Source of the DNA: Botryococcus braunii
Lineage: Eukaryota; Chlorophyta; Trebouxiophyceae
DNA: 64,000 nt
Assembly (NCBI GenBank): GCA_002005505.1
Contig: KV908345.1
Span: 237,501-301,500 of the forward strand
Reading direction: 5' to 3'
Made by a program: the position numbers and the translations under genes. Shown here in pieces: positions 1-27,329 of the stretch (the stretch's first letter is position 1; each line of letters begins with the position of its first letter). A model generated the notes under the pieces. That model saw nothing but the letters and a program-made list of their open reading frames with translations, was not told where the DNA came from and did no database searches.

Positions 1-285
1 GCGCATGAATGGCACGTCAGCAAGCATGTGGCACCACTTGATAAGGATGTCAGCAAGCATGTGGCGCCACAGGATAACCACGTCAGCAAGCATGTGGTGC
101 CACATGATAACCACGTCAGCAAACATGTGGCGCCACATGATAACCACGTCAGCAAGCATGTGGGGCCACATGATAACCACGTCAGCAAACATGTGGCGCC
201 ACATGATAACCACGTCAGCAAACATGTGGCGCCACATGATAAGCGAACATGTGGCGCCACATGATAACCATGTCAGGAAGTCCTT
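1..285. repeat. 33-bp minisatellite containing a perfect palindrome
   Basis: About eight head-to-tail copies with an exact 33-bp spacing of the core AGCAAGCATGTGG (for example near 21, 54, 87 and 120). Most copies contain the 16-bp perfect palindrome CATGTGGCGCCACATG followed by ATAACCACGTCAGC. Because 33 is a multiple of 3, the array stays open in several frames and gives 11-residue periodic peptides, which I read as a by-product of the period and not as a protein. The array probably continues left of the window. Bases 286-463 hold nothing I recognise. Confidence 0.9.
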
Positions 286-458
286 CGACATATTAGAGTC
301 ACAAATGAGCAGTAACAAGTTGTCATTGGGGCTGCGTGAGAATATGCTTGAGGGGCAGGGTCGCCAAGCCATTCTACCTACCTCTTCTGGGCTCTTATAC
401 AATCCTTCGCACACATACACGTGCATCTGATTTCGTTCTGTATCCTTTTAAGTGCGCC

Positions 459-715
<257 letters not shown>

Positions 716-721
716 TCTCAC

Positions 722-4341
<3,620 letters not shown>

Positions 4342-5395
4342 ATCACATGTATATTCGTGAAAATTAAATTAACATTTTAATGTTCTTTTTCGTATGCAAG
4401 GGGGGTTCGCAGTTTGTCCGCACGACCAGATCAACTTATAACAACTCCGTTGATACTTTCGCCGACAGGGCAATATTAAGACGTGTCGCAACTTAGGATT
4501 AGTTGAGCTTTTGATGCATTGTAGCCGTGTTTGGATTAATCGAGGGAGGCAAATGGGAGCGTCGTCTGAGCAGTGGCCGAACTTCGTTGGAGCCGTACAG
4601 GCAGGAAGTTAGAATGTATCGCACTGTACTGTACTGCCAAAATTATGATCCCCCTGGCGGTTCGCTGATCTCGCCTAGAAGTCTCCGGGGAGTGCGCATT
4701 CCAAGAATCCAATATGACACATCCAGAACACCTACTGTGGCATGATTTCTTTCACAACGACGAAACCTGATTATTAGATATCGGAAACTGATTGTGATCT
4801 ATATAGTGGCGGATCGGACGTTGACTTCGGCTCCTTCGGAAATGGCTCCAGGAATTAATGAAACGGAGCCAGTAACAATGGTAATGCTTCCTTTTGATTT
4901 CCAGTTTTGGACATCCTGAGTGATGTCCCCATGGTTTCTGAGGTAAATTGTTCGAAACTTTACAAACGAGTTTTCTTGCCGTCAACAGCGACGCCCACCG
5001 CCAGATCAGTATCAGTACCTAGTCCTCCCTGGAAATGAATCTTCTATTATTCTTGATTCACTGTTGGGGCGACCTTGGTGGACCCCAATTAAGGGCGATG
5101 CTGACAACGGTTGGACTTTCTGGTGGGGAGGGAATGGCCAGAGATGCCCATGGGCCCAATGGAGAAAAGGTGCCCACATAAAATCCCTTAAATAGCTAAA
5201 CAGACAACCGTTGTTCGTCTTGATCGAGTGCATTTACTTCAACCTACTGCAAACGATTCACAGTCACTTCTCACTAAATTGCCATAACCTGCTGTTGTTT
5301 CCTTTATGCTTTTTTACTAAGGTCCGACGGTTTGTTGATGGAGCCTATATGTGTGTCTTGGTGGTAGATGCTGCTGTCGGCCCCCCTCCCTCCCT
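4342..5395. other. Divergent intergenic/5' region
   Basis: About 1 kb between the start of the minus-strand gene and the first supported TTLL exon. It is A/T-richer than its surroundings and almost free of microsatellites, as expected for a promoter region or for unrecognised first exons. Short plus-strand frames exist (for example 4527-4745), but I could not tie any to the TTLL gene by splice phase. No TATA box or known regulatory site can be assigned with confidence. Confidence 0.35.
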
Positions 5396-5399
5396 CTCT

Positions 5400-5449
<50 letters not shown>

Positions 5450-5512
5450 CTCTCTCTCTCTCTCTGTCTCTCTCTGTCTGTCTCTCTATCTCTCTCTCTG
5501 TGTGTGTGTGTG

Positions 5513-5568
<56 letters not shown>

Positions 5569-5587
5569 TGTGTGTGTGTGTGTGTGT
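5396..5587. repeat. (CT)n/(GT)n compound microsatellite
   Basis: CT-rich run to about 5499 followed by a (GT) run 5500-5587 with two slips. After it, the 15-bp word GACGTCCCATTGGCGG occurs twice (near 5610 and 5662), separated by a purine tract with a (CAGA) run. Confidence 0.9.
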
Positions 5588-5731
5588 CCCAATGCCGTCA
5601 CTCATCACAGACGTCCCATTGGCGGAGAGAGAGGGGGGGGGGAGGAGAGACAGACAGACAGACGTCCCATTGGCGGAGACAGAGGGGGAGGGTGTTAAGT
5701 GAGGGACTGAGGAAGCCTGGCTATACTTAAG

Positions 5732-15228
<9,497 letters not shown>

Positions 15229-18200
15229 GAGGGAGACATCGTACGCAAAGTGTGGGAATGCGCTCGCCACGTGTTCCGTTCGGTCCAAAACAAGCTCACT
15301 CCCCCTTAACGGAAGTTGATGTTCGATCTCTACGGCTTGGACTTCTTGATCGACTCCAACAAACAGGTACTAAATTGCTCAGGCATCTACAACATGTCGG
15401 AGTATACCAAGTCCCCGCACTGTCGGTGATGTATTTCTCCAGAGTCAATGCCACGTCTGCCAGTGCAAGCGCAGCGGCAAAACGTGTCCCCGCATGTAGT
15501 GACGAATCTACTAGATCATAAGCGCCACGGGGTCTGTAAGGGTCGGCGTGGACCATGTGGATACGGCTGAAAGGGTCGGAGAGCACCGCATAGCCACAGC
15601 TGAAAGGGGTCGTTAATGCGTAGGTGAAGCTGATTGAAGTCAACGCTTGTCCAGCCTTGTACCGCTGTTGCCCGCTGTTAGCGGAGATGCTGCCACGTGT
15701 GGTGGAGGAGGTCATCCAAAAGGTAATTACCCACTGGAAAATTAAATGTATCAAACACGTGAACCCTGTGAGTAATTACCCACGTTGAAAATCGCAGAGC
15801 GGGGCGAAACCTACTTTACGCTGCCAGTCAGCTTCCAGTAACATGTGCAAGCCTGCACATTTAAGTTGACGTAAGTTAACTCAACGTTGAGTTAACTGAC
15901 TGTGTGCTGGAAGGTCTCACGTATATACGTAGAGCAGGGTGGATGTTGTTATGGCGCATGGGAGAGCAGGGTGTCATACATGTTGAGCAGTTTGGAAAGT
16001 GTTGATCTGTGACGCCCATAGAGGTTCTGTCTAGAAATTTTACCTCGACAAGGAGGAGGAAAAGGAGGAAGAAGAGGAAGAAAAGAAAATGAACGAGGAG
16101 GAGGAGAAGGGGCAGAGGGAGGGAGGGAGGGAGGAAAGGGGGAGGAAGGGAGGAAGGAACGAAGTAAGGAAAAGAAATGGAATAAAAATGGATAAATGAA
16201 CATATGAATAAATTAATATTGAATGATAACATTAGCTTGTTGTTTGCGTGGCGAAGAAGTTTTTGTGAGGTTTATGCAAATGGAGACAGGCATGTTGCAC
16301 ACAGCCTAGGCACACCTAGTTGTCATAGCTGTGACGGTCATGTGTAATGAGAGTCCAAGGCAACTTAAGTCGTTGTAATTTTGACTGGTCATGTTCATTT
16401 ATTCAACAACTCAGTCCACTTTTCACGAAGGTGAGACTTCTTCGACGTCAGAACAGGGTACCTATATAGGGTACCTATATATATATAAACGATGGCCACA
16501 GCTTTCGTTTCCTTGTTCAGCTAGCAACTTGTACTTATAAGAGGTATTTACCCTCAATCTTGCCCGCCTGCTAATCTTCGAATTCAAGGAAACTGTGCAG
16601 TCAATGCCTCGCTCTGTTTGAGCTTGTAACTAGCATCTCGCTTTGATAACCTAGGACATGGCCCCAGTGTCCCGAAGAACCCGATCGCGATCGGTAACAG
16701 TGTGTCGCGCTAGTCGCAGTACGGTCGTGATGAGACGTTCGATCAATTCCCATACTTGGGGAGAGGTCGTTTGGCCGGACGGGGGGTATAAATGCTCGAG
16801 GACCACGCTGGTTGAAGTCAGGTTCGGTGGGATACCTGAGTATCCATCTAATCTGACCCATAACACATATTACAGAAATTTTTTTCCGGGGTGCCGACCT
16901 GAGCATGCATGCCTGCAAAAATCAAATCGGTTACCTTTATGGGAGCGCGTCCCCACCTGGGGATGTGCTGCAGGGGGCCGCTAGTATATACATGAATTCC
17001 CATATGGTCCCATATGTTCGCTCATATGCATATGAGCGAACACAGCATGCAAAGGTCGGGGAAACACCCCCCCAGAGCCCCCAAACTAATTAGATTGGTT
17101 ATAACCTCATACCTCGTACTTTGAGGTATATCGTCTCCATTGTCTTGATTTAGCTGGCAAAAAGGGCAAGCTCCAGCCCGGGGCACGGCATTTGGCTTTA
17201 TATGATGGTAGCGTGAGTGGCAAATGGGCCTGCCTAGAGGAAGTAGCAAATGGCCCTGCCCTAACACAGTGCGTATATATATGTACATGCATACATATAT
17301 ATGTGTGTACATGCACCCCCAAACAAAACGATTGTGCAAAAACAAGCTAGCCTTTATTTTTTGACTATGAGCTTACATAGAGCCCATGATATGCGAAAGA
17401 AAGGGACCAGTTTCGGGTAGATTAGGAGGTTTGATAGCTTTGGGAACCACAGGGCGCATGTACACGGAGAAGCACGCGCTGCCCCAAGCAGGGGAGTCCA
17501 AGAACGGCACAAACCCATCTGCGTCCGAGTTACTGAGTGGCCCTATATAGGCTAGAGCGGTACAAAGCACCCCAACAACCCCAAACCCTTACCAGGAGAA
17601 CCTTAATCACCACACCCACATGGGAGGTGGGAGGGTGAGTGGCCACTCACCCTCCCACCCTACAGACACCCTAACCACCCTAGGGAGGAGGAGATTCCCA
17701 GCAGGAAGCGGGCGGGGGGCACACAGCTGTGCACACACCCGCAGGCAAAGTGTGCACAAGTAATCATGCGGGTTCACCAGTGTTTTCATTGCGCGAGCCA
17801 CCCTACTTTCAGGCTGAGTTTTCCTTTCAGGGGCATGTAGCAGGACGGCATTCTTCATAAGTCATTGTTTCTTGTTAAGGGCCTAAAGAAGAATAGAAAG
17901 GAGAAGAAGGAAGGATGCATGGAGGCATCCCTTACGGATTCTATACACTACAGTACAACGTCTAAGACTAAACAGTCGTGATATACAATCTCATGTTGCA
18001 TTTCAGGACACACAAGGGCCCACACATTAGGAGGCGCGAATAGTGGAGCAACCCATTAACAAAGGAGGAGCTCTGAACAACACTTATTTAATCCGCGTGT
18101 GCCATGTCGTGGACAGTTTAACGTGTAAATCAACGCTTTTTCCAAAACACTTTGTATGCACAGGTTGTCGACCCCTACTTCCCGGCCCCTGCCGGCGCGA

Positions 18201-18322
18201 GCGTGCCCCAACTACTCGATGACTTCCAGTTGCTGGTGCCCAAGCTGGATGCTCCTTACACGTCTGCAAAGCGCCTCCTGCGCCGATCCTCCTGCTCCAC
18301 GAGCAGCAACGATTCGCGCTAG
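15229..18322 (+). pseudogene. Duplicated TTLL 3' exons, unit 2 (degenerate)
   Basis: Copies of the last three TTLL exons. The first copy (15229-15366) lacks the original acceptor and first codons, because the duplication breakpoint lies inside the exon, and has an in-frame TAA at 15307-15309. The second (15624-15722) keeps the full VKLIEVNTCPAL exon with both splice sites. The third (18164-18322) keeps its acceptor but stops five codons earlier (TAG at 18320). On its own it cannot make a TTLL protein. Splicing of exon copies two and three onto the intact upstream gene is conceivable but unproven. Confidence 0.75.
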
Positions 18323-18577
18323 TCGGTCTCAACCTCTAGCGAAGTTGTGGAAGAAAGACGGAGGTTCAAATTGAAAAAAGACATGGTTCAAAGTGAAAAA
18401 GGGTAGACTAAAAGAAAACAAGTGACAAATATAGTTTGCGGTGAAGGGTGTGGGGGGAGGGGGCGGTTGGTCTCGGTCAGTGTTGAACTGCATCAGGAAA
18501 GCCAAATTTGCTGTTTGATATATGGATTCTTCCAAGGGGATTCTTCCTCTGCCTCTTTACACACAGGTTCAGATTAC

Positions 18578-18989
18578 CCGTACCGGCGCAAATTATTGGG
18601 CAATAAACTTATTTTGGGCACCCAAAAATCCCTAAATAATAATTAAAGATAAGAAATAATCCGAAAAGTAATGGCGCAAATTATTGGGCACACCCTCCAG
18701 GAGGGTCAAGGAATATTTTTTAATATTTTTTAGAACCCCCTTTCATCGTACTAGATAGTTGATCAACATTGAAAACGGTGAGTTTTGTGACAAAAACACA
18801 TCACAGTAATTTTTTAATGATATGTTGGATTCATCGGAACATCCCTGCACCTCGAGGACGCACGTACCGCCGACAAAAATCCAGAAAACAATGGCGCAAA
18901 TCATTGGGCACCCCCTCCGGCCGTTTATTCGATTTCTTTTTAAATTGGGCGCCGAAATATTTATTGCCCAATAATTTGCGACGGTACGG
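18578..18989. mobile_element. 412-bp TIR element (MITE-like)
   Basis: Terminal inverted repeats of about 30 bp: the left end starts CCGTACCGGCGCAAATTATT and the right end, read on the other strand, starts CCGTACCGTCGCAAATTATT, both followed by GGGCAATAAA. The 3-bp target duplication TAC flanks it (18575-18577 and 18990-18992), and the uninterrupted target (TTACTA) survives in a neighbouring array copy near 19536. It has no coding capacity. Two internal copies of the GGCGCAAATTATTGGGCA core lie near 18671 and 18892. A 3-bp duplication fits PIF/Harbinger-like or CACTA-like elements; the superfamily is not decided. Confidence 0.75.
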
Positions 18990-20620
<1,631 letters not shown>

Positions 20621-22382
20621 CTCTCCTTCTCCTTCTCTCTCCCTCTCCCTCTCAATATCACCTGTAATATTTGGCCCCTAGATTCCGCGTCCCGGCATGA
20701 TGGAATTTTGGTTATGCGGTTAGACTAGGCTTCACTCTTAATTCTAAATGGATTAATTTTTGCTTTTGGGATCTCCAGCGGAGGCAAGTATGTCGCCAGC
20801 TGGCCTGGGTTTGAAGGAAAGAGGCTTCCCTTGCAATTGCTAACTGGCACAGATAACATTCTTTGTAAGGAAAGGTCCTTGGGATCTCTGCCTTACATCC
20901 CCCTTACACCTGAGGTACTCTAACTTGGAAGGGATTCAGCCCAAGCTCGCAAGACTGGAATCTTGAAAATTGAAGACAGAGTCAGTGTGTGCATTTTCGT
21001 GACCCGACTTGAGAGCCATGAGTTATGCACTCACAGTACAAAAGTACGTGGCGTGCGCCCCTTTGAGAGGCGAGCGGTGTGGGAACGTTCCAACACTCAG
21101 ATTGCAAGAATGTCAAATTAATTAATGGTACTCAAGTTCACTAAGTTTGCTTGCGTAATCTTTGGAGCACTCGGGATTGGACCTCACATGACATGAACGG
21201 TAAAGGGGTGACTCACATTCCCCAGTGGCACGTCCACATGTATAAGGGCATGTTAGATACGTGACTAAGCCCCATGTGCCCCATTGCATGCACAATGGAG
21301 CGTTTCCCCATGAGCTTTTCCCAAAGTTGAAAGGACTTACACCTAAGAGAACGTGATCACGTACTCTTAAGTGGGGCGCATACAAGGACCACGAACGCCT
21401 TGCTACGTTCAAGGCAGCCCTCTTGAACGAAGGCTGTACTTTCAAGAGTTGATGATGGACTACCTGTGCTGTAATGACGTAATACGTGTGTTTATGTCGC
21501 TTTGCGCATCGATTCCTGCTGCTGCTGGGGCGCCCGAGCTTGTTGAAGTATGGCAGGTACAGCTTAAGCTCACGGATTAATCGACTTCAGGCACGAATCA
21601 AAGGTTTAGACGCGTGATAGATGATATAGCTGGTCAACCCTCCGAAGTGTACGCCAGTCTTCTTGTAATGCCGGACGTCGGTTTAACGGCGGATATCCAG
21701 TGACTTCTTGCCTGCACCTTGCCTCACACATACCTCACCAGCCTCAAAGCGACCGAACGTCCTCCTTCGACATATCTCCCTCGTCCGCTTGCTCCTCCTC
21801 CACCTCTTCCTCCTCCTCCTCTTCCGTTTGCCCTTTTTCTACTTCTTCTTCCTTTTTGTCCTTTCACCACTTCATCCCTCAACTCTTCGGTTTGGTTTAC
21901 GAAGCGCCCAGTCCAGCTGCCGTACCAGTTGCCTGGTTGCAATATATCTAGATGGGAGAGATCTATATCATAAATTTTATTTCATGTTTTATAAAGTGCG
22001 CGTGTCACAACCGCAAACAGACAGTATCACCTGCAAAATGGGTGGTTTCACGTGACGAATGCTCGTGCCCCAAGTCTTTGTCCAGGCTGCTACATAAAAG
22101 AAAGGACCTACTTGTTAGATGCCGATCCAGAATGTGGGCTGTAGACTCAAAAGGGTTCTTGGAATCCTGGCCAAGGGTGCTCCCAGATTGCATTTAATAT
22201 GGAGATTGTTTGTCAGACGGTCTAAGTTGAACAAATCCGGGCTCTTCAAGCCATCAGTGAACACGGCTTTCTCCCGCAATGCCATCCAGGACGCACACAT
22301 GCACATGCACACGCTCACTCTCAGGCTTACTCTCGCTCTCTCCCTCCTCTCTCACTCACTCGATATCATGGACATGCATATG

Positions 22383-23091
22383 GAGGGAGACATCGTACGC
22401 AAAGTGTGGGAATGCGCTCGCCACGTGTTCCATTCGGTCCAAAACAAGCTCACTCACCCCTAACGGCAGTTGACGTTCGATGTAACCGCGCTCGAGACAG
22501 GTCCCGAGTAGCAGCGGTACAATCGAAGTGCAGTACGGTTGGAGGTTCAGTAGCTCGTTACAGGGCGTTATACCAGAAGGTTGCCTTTGACGGCTGAGAC
22601 GAGCGAGATACAATGAAGTAATGTAATGAATGGAATGCCCTATCCGTAAGGCCTCCTTCTCTTCCAGCTGTTATATTCGAGCTCTTTGGCTTGGACTTCA
22701 TGATCGACTCCAACAAGCAGGTACCTTTATGCTCAGGAATCTACAACATGTTGGAGTGTACAAAGTCCCCGACTGTCGGTGATAGTATTTCTCCAAAGGT
22801 CAATCTCCACGTCTGCCAGTGCAGGCGCAACGGCAAAACGTGTCCCCGCATGCAGTGACGAATCTACTAGATCATAAGCGGCACAGGGGTCTGTAAGGGT
22901 CGGTGTGGACCATGCATGGACATATGTGGCTACGGCTCAAAGGTTCAGAGAGCACCACGTGGCCACGGCTAAAAGGGTCGTTAATGCGTAGGTGAAGCTG
23001 ATTGAAGTTAATACTTGTCCAGCCTTGTACCGCTGTTGCCCCGCTGTTAGCGGAGATGCTGCCATGTGTGGTGGAGGAGGTCATCCAAAAG
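22383..23091 (+). pseudogene. Duplicated TTLL exons, unit 3 (broken)
   Basis: The first exon copy (22383-22720) has the shared TAA (22461-22463) and is split by the 195-bp insertion at 22481-22675. The second copy (22992-23091) has one extra C (CCCC in place of CCC), giving 100 instead of 99 bases and breaking the frame. The last exon is missing from this unit. Confidence 0.8.
22481..22675. mobile_element. 195-bp insertion with 5-bp target duplication (solo-LTR-like)
   Basis: Sequence absent from units 1, 2 and 4 and flanked by the direct repeat TTCGA (22476-22480 and 22676-22680). It begins TGTAAC and ends GTTATA, close to the TGTAAC...GTTACA ends seen in the gypsy LTRs here. It is non-coding. 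A short solo LTR or a TRIM is the best fit; a SINE is less likely because no clear A/B box or tail is seen. Confidence 0.55.
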
Positions 23092-23163
23092 GTAAACACC
23101 CACTGCCATCCTTACAAGAAAAGTTACATGAATCAAACACATGAAGCCTGGGATGTGAATTCC

Positions 23164-23189
23164 CACTGCAGAATCATGATTCTGCAGTG
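23164..23189. repeat. 26-bp perfect palindrome
   Basis: Two 13-bp arms, CACTGCAGAATCA and its exact reverse complement, with no spacer. Unit 4 has the same site with two mismatches (about 41220-41245). It lies just downstream of the broken second TTLL exon copy. Confidence 0.85.
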
Positions 23190-23841
23190 ATCACCATGAC
23201 CGCGCAAAGTGCGGCAAATCCTACTTTAAACTGCCAGTCAGCTTCCAATCAAATGTGCCAGTGGACTGCGTGCTGGAAGGTCTCACATATATACTTAGAG
23301 CAGGGGTGGATGTTGTGATGGCTCATAAGAGAGCGGGGTGTCCATACATGTTGAGCTGTGTGGAAATTGTTAATCTGTGACGCCCATAGAGGTTCTGTTT
23401 AGAGGTTTTATTTCGATAAGGAGGAGGAGGAGGAGGAGGAGGAGGAGGAGGAGGAGGAGGAGGAAGAAGAAGATGAGGAGGAGGAAGAAGAATTCTTCGA
23501 AGGAGGAGGAGGAGGAGGTGGAGGAGAAGGAGGGGGGGGGGAGAGGGAGGGAGGGAGAGATGGATAAAGGGAGGGAGGGAGCTTCCTCCCTCGAGGAAGA
23601 AAGGAAGGAAGGAAGAAATGGAATGGAAAATGGATAAATGAACATATGAATTAATGTGTTGTTGATAGATGACATTAGTCTCTTGTTTGCGTCGCGAAGA
23701 AGTTTTTGTGAGGTTCATGCAAAGACAGGCATGTTGCACATAGCCTAGGCACACGTAATCGTCATACTTGTGACGGGTCATGTGTAATGACAGTCCAAGG
23801 CAACTTAGGTCGTTGTAATTATGACTGGTCATGTTCATTCA

Positions 23842-24593
23842 TTTACCATAATGGCATCATCAAAACAGAATTTGTAGAATTGGAATTGGTATAAAAATCC
23901 CTGTAACTCACACTCTTTGAGTAAGTGAACTGTACCCAACAAAAGCTTGTGGAAGTGGACGAAACACGACCAAGCAAACGGGACAGGAGCTTGATAAGGG
24001 CACTCAAGACTGACTTGTCCCTTTGGGCACTTCCTATTTATACTAACTGAGGAGACTACTCATTTATTAGCCTCCTGACAGGTTTGCAACTCCAGATCTT
24101 GAGAGAGTACGGGCACGATCAAGTTTGCATGCCATCAGTACTATGCACTGGAATTTATATGTACCTCATGATTCGACATGGTCGTCGATGAATAGTACGA
24201 ATCTCGGTCGATGCTAATCTCGAATCTAAGTGACTCGGAACTTTAACTTACCACCGATACGAACCTCGAATCAAACACCAAGGACCGCAGGACTTAAAGT
24301 CTCACGATCGATGAGATCCGGAATAAGTATACCTTACTAGAAATCAGACAGAAAACAGGCCGAAATTGTACCAGGGCCTCTATAAACCACTATGAGTGTC
24401 AATTTACCTTAAAGTACCATTCAGTACAAACACACCCAAGTGAACTAAGATTGTACATTAATGTTTATGAGCATTCTAAGTATTATAAACCCTTGAAATG
24501 AATTGATGTGGCTCACAAACATGCTAATATGAAATGACCCAACATGTTGAAGAAATACCTAAGGTATACATGTTAGTGTCCATTTTTCTAACA
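23842..24593 (-). repeat. Copia 3' LTR (752 bp)
   Basis: Read on the minus strand it begins TGTTAGAAAAATGG and ends CCATTATGGTAAA. The end is not the canonical CA, but both the target duplication and the primer-binding site place the boundary there. Confidence 0.85.
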
Positions 24594-24654
24594 CCTCCCC
24601 TCATGTGTAGGGAGAAACATCTCTCAAATATTGTTTGAAAAACAGGTCACAAGT

Positions 24655-27324
24655 TTATTTAAGACCTGCCATTGCTCTAAGCTTGGCAAAAGTGACCTTG
24701 GAAAGTACCTTAGTGAAGAAATCAGCAATATTTTCACTGGTAGCCACATACTTTGGCTCAATTGCTCCATTCTCCACCTCATCTCTGACCCTGTGGTACC
24801 TTACAGCAATGTGTTTAGTCCTGGATGAGATGGGAATCCCCTTCACATTAGCAAGGGCCCCAGTATTGTCAGTGTAAACCACAATACTTCCAGGATTTTC
24901 ACCAAAGTCAGTAATCAACTTGGTGAACCACAGTGCTTCCTGAACTCCAGTGCACAAGGAGATAAACTCAGCTTCAACAGTAGACAAAGCAACTATTGGT
25001 TGCAACTTGCTACCCCATGAAACTGCAGCTGACCCAGACATGAAAACAAAACCAGAGGTGGACTTTCTACCATCCAAATCCCCTGCATAATCTGAGTCAA
25101 CAAAGGCCATAAAACCTTTGTCACTCTTCTCCAACACAAGCCCCAAATTCTTAGTACCAGCAAGATATTTTAAGACATGCATGCCAGCACTGAGATGTGT
25201 ATTTGAAGGGGCATTTGCAAAACGTGCAAGGACACCAGTGGCATATGACAGATCAGGCCTAATGCTTTCAATGAATTCATTTCATCTTGCATTGCACTAA
25301 CCCACTTGTCACTCTCAGGTGAATTTATTGCATCAATATATTTTGCTGGTTCAATAATCAGTGTGTCCTTTTGAACTTGCACATAACCACTGAAAATTTC
25401 AGCTGAATTTGCTTCATTTTGGAGTACTGTGTTCCTAACTCTGTCAGGATATCTACTCCCAAAGAGACCAGCAGGTGAGTGTGAGACACCAGCACCTAGA
25501 AAATCAAACTCAACAGGCTCAAGTTGGACATCAGGAGCCTCATTAACTATACCTTGTTGGAGGACCACTTGTGGAACATCCTGAACGGGACGCGGGATTC
25601 AGAATCTGCAGTGACCTGATTTTCCCCAAGGTTAGAATCGTTTTGACTTATGAACTTAGCCCTTTCAAGGTTTAGTTGATCAAACCTTATGACACTTGGA
25701 TCAGTGCCCAAAGGGGCCAAAGAAACAGGAGACAAGTCTTCAGAAGTTTCATGCACATCTTCTCCAATGATTGCAGTTCAGAATCTACAGGAAAATCCTC
25801 TTCATCATTCACCACATCAAGGAGATCAGGCATTTCATCATCATCAGACAAGGCCTCCTCAAACTTGACAAATTGTCTTGCACACACTGTGACTTTGGAA
25901 TCCATGAGGACACGATAATTCTTGCTGTGCCCATCATAGCCCAAGAAAATACCCTCCTTACTGACAGGGCTAAATTTACCATCCCTTTTGGACTTTTCAA
26001 TCATGACATGACACTTGCTCCCAAAAACACTTAAGTGACTGACATCAGGAACAGTGCCAAACCACATCTCAAATGGGGTCTTATCATGATTTGAAACTGC
26101 AGACAAATTTCTAACATAGTTTGCAGTTAAGAGAGAGTCACCCCAATATTCTGGAGGTAGGCTCGAGGCAGTCAGCATGGCTCTTGCTTTCTCCTGCAGA
26201 GTCCTGTTCAGCCTCTCAATTTTCCCATTTTGTTGATGGGCATATGGTGCAGTCTTTTGGTGGACTGCACCATTTTTCCTGCAGAACTTTTCTAAACCAG
26301 AAAACTCAGTACCATTGTCGGTCCTGATAAACTTAACCTTGCACTCGTGCTGGGTCTGCCACTCAGTCAATAAATTAACTGCCTCTCTTGATGCATTTGC
26401 TTTTGACTTGAGTAGAATAGTTGCTGACATCTCAGAAAATTCATCTAAGACATTAAGTGCATACTTCTCATCATCATAAGTTTCTGGTGAGACTGGACCC
26501 ATAAGGTCCATATGCACAACCTCTAGTTTACTAGTGCAAGCAGTGCCTGTTGGTTTAAAAGATTGCACAGTTTGTTTCCCATGCAAGCAGGCACTGCAGA
26601 CACCTTTTGTACCAATAGAACTTGAGAAATCAGAAGAGGGGAGTTTCATTCCCTTGACCATTTTTCCCTTCATCATTCTTACCATATAGGCGAGAGACAA
26701 GTGCCCCAGCCTCTGATGCCACAGGTCTGCATCCCTGTGAAGCACCTGAACATTGCATGCCTCCACAAACTTAGTTTCTGGATGAAAAGAAACATGCTTG
26801 TCTGGTAGAGCTAAGTCCACCAGCCACTGATAAGGGAAAGCATGCTCAGCATTTCCCAAATGGTACCCATTAGAATCTGTAAGGTAACACTCGAGACCCA
26901 TAATATTAACATTGATACCATCTAAATAAGCTTTGCCCACTGATAGAAGATACTTCTTGCTAGAGGGAACATGCTTGACATTATGCAAGAACAAGGAACT
27001 GCCAGACTCGAGGAACACTTGCACGGAACCTTCTCCTATAATTTCCTCTGACTTGCCATTTGCCACAATCAGACGTTGTGGCACATCAAACTTGACACAA
27101 TTTATCATGTTGTCACTTGAAGGAGAAATGTGATCAGTTGACCCTGAATCTATAAGCCAAGCAGGTAGAGAAGGTTGGGAAATTACTGTATCCCTTTGTA
27201 CACAATTAGTTTGTGCCCTCCTCTCCTGTGCTGCAAGCTTAGGACACGTTGCTTTGGTGTGTCCTGGATTCCTGCAGTACTGGCAAATTAGTACAGGCCT
27301 TCCCTGCTGTTGGAACGCAGGTTG
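24655..27324 (-). pseudogene. Copia pol remnant: zinc knuckle, protease, integrase, RNase H
   Basis: From the gypsy insertion site: CCHC knuckle CQYCRNPGHTKATC, protease LIDSGSTDHIS, integrase zinc region (WHQRLGHL...CSACLHGKQ) and catalytic core with HMDLMGP, RTDNGTEF and NGKIERLNRTL (D, D, E). The frame then shifts near 25760 and again near 25560. The reverse transcriptase is reduced to its first residues (WVSAMQDEMNSLKALG, about 25270) joined directly to the RNase H connection; no YVDD box is present, implying a deletion of several hundred bases. RNase H follows in another frame (25182-24655: FVDSDYAGD, STVEAEF, YTDNTGAL) up to the stop at 24655. Confidence 0.88.
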
Positions 27325-27329
27325 CCCTA

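Noticed and set aside
1..285. CRISPR-like array
   Set aside because: There are no unique spacers between the repeats, and the setting is a eukaryotic nuclear genome with introns and retrotransposons.
5..430. A 141-codon frame across the first repeat array, as a repeat protein
   Set aside because: The 33-bp period keeps more than one frame open at once, which argues for a minisatellite and not coding selection.
4752..4985. Minus-strand frame with KLVCKVSNNLPQKPWG as an upstream exon of the unknown gene
   Set aside because: No donor in phase with the ATG exon at 4341 and no coding-like continuity; may be promoter sequence.
22481..22675. tRNA gene or SINE in the small insertion
   Set aside because: I could not fold a cloverleaf or find a convincing A box/B box pair, and the TG...CA-like ends with a 5-bp duplication fit LTR integration better.
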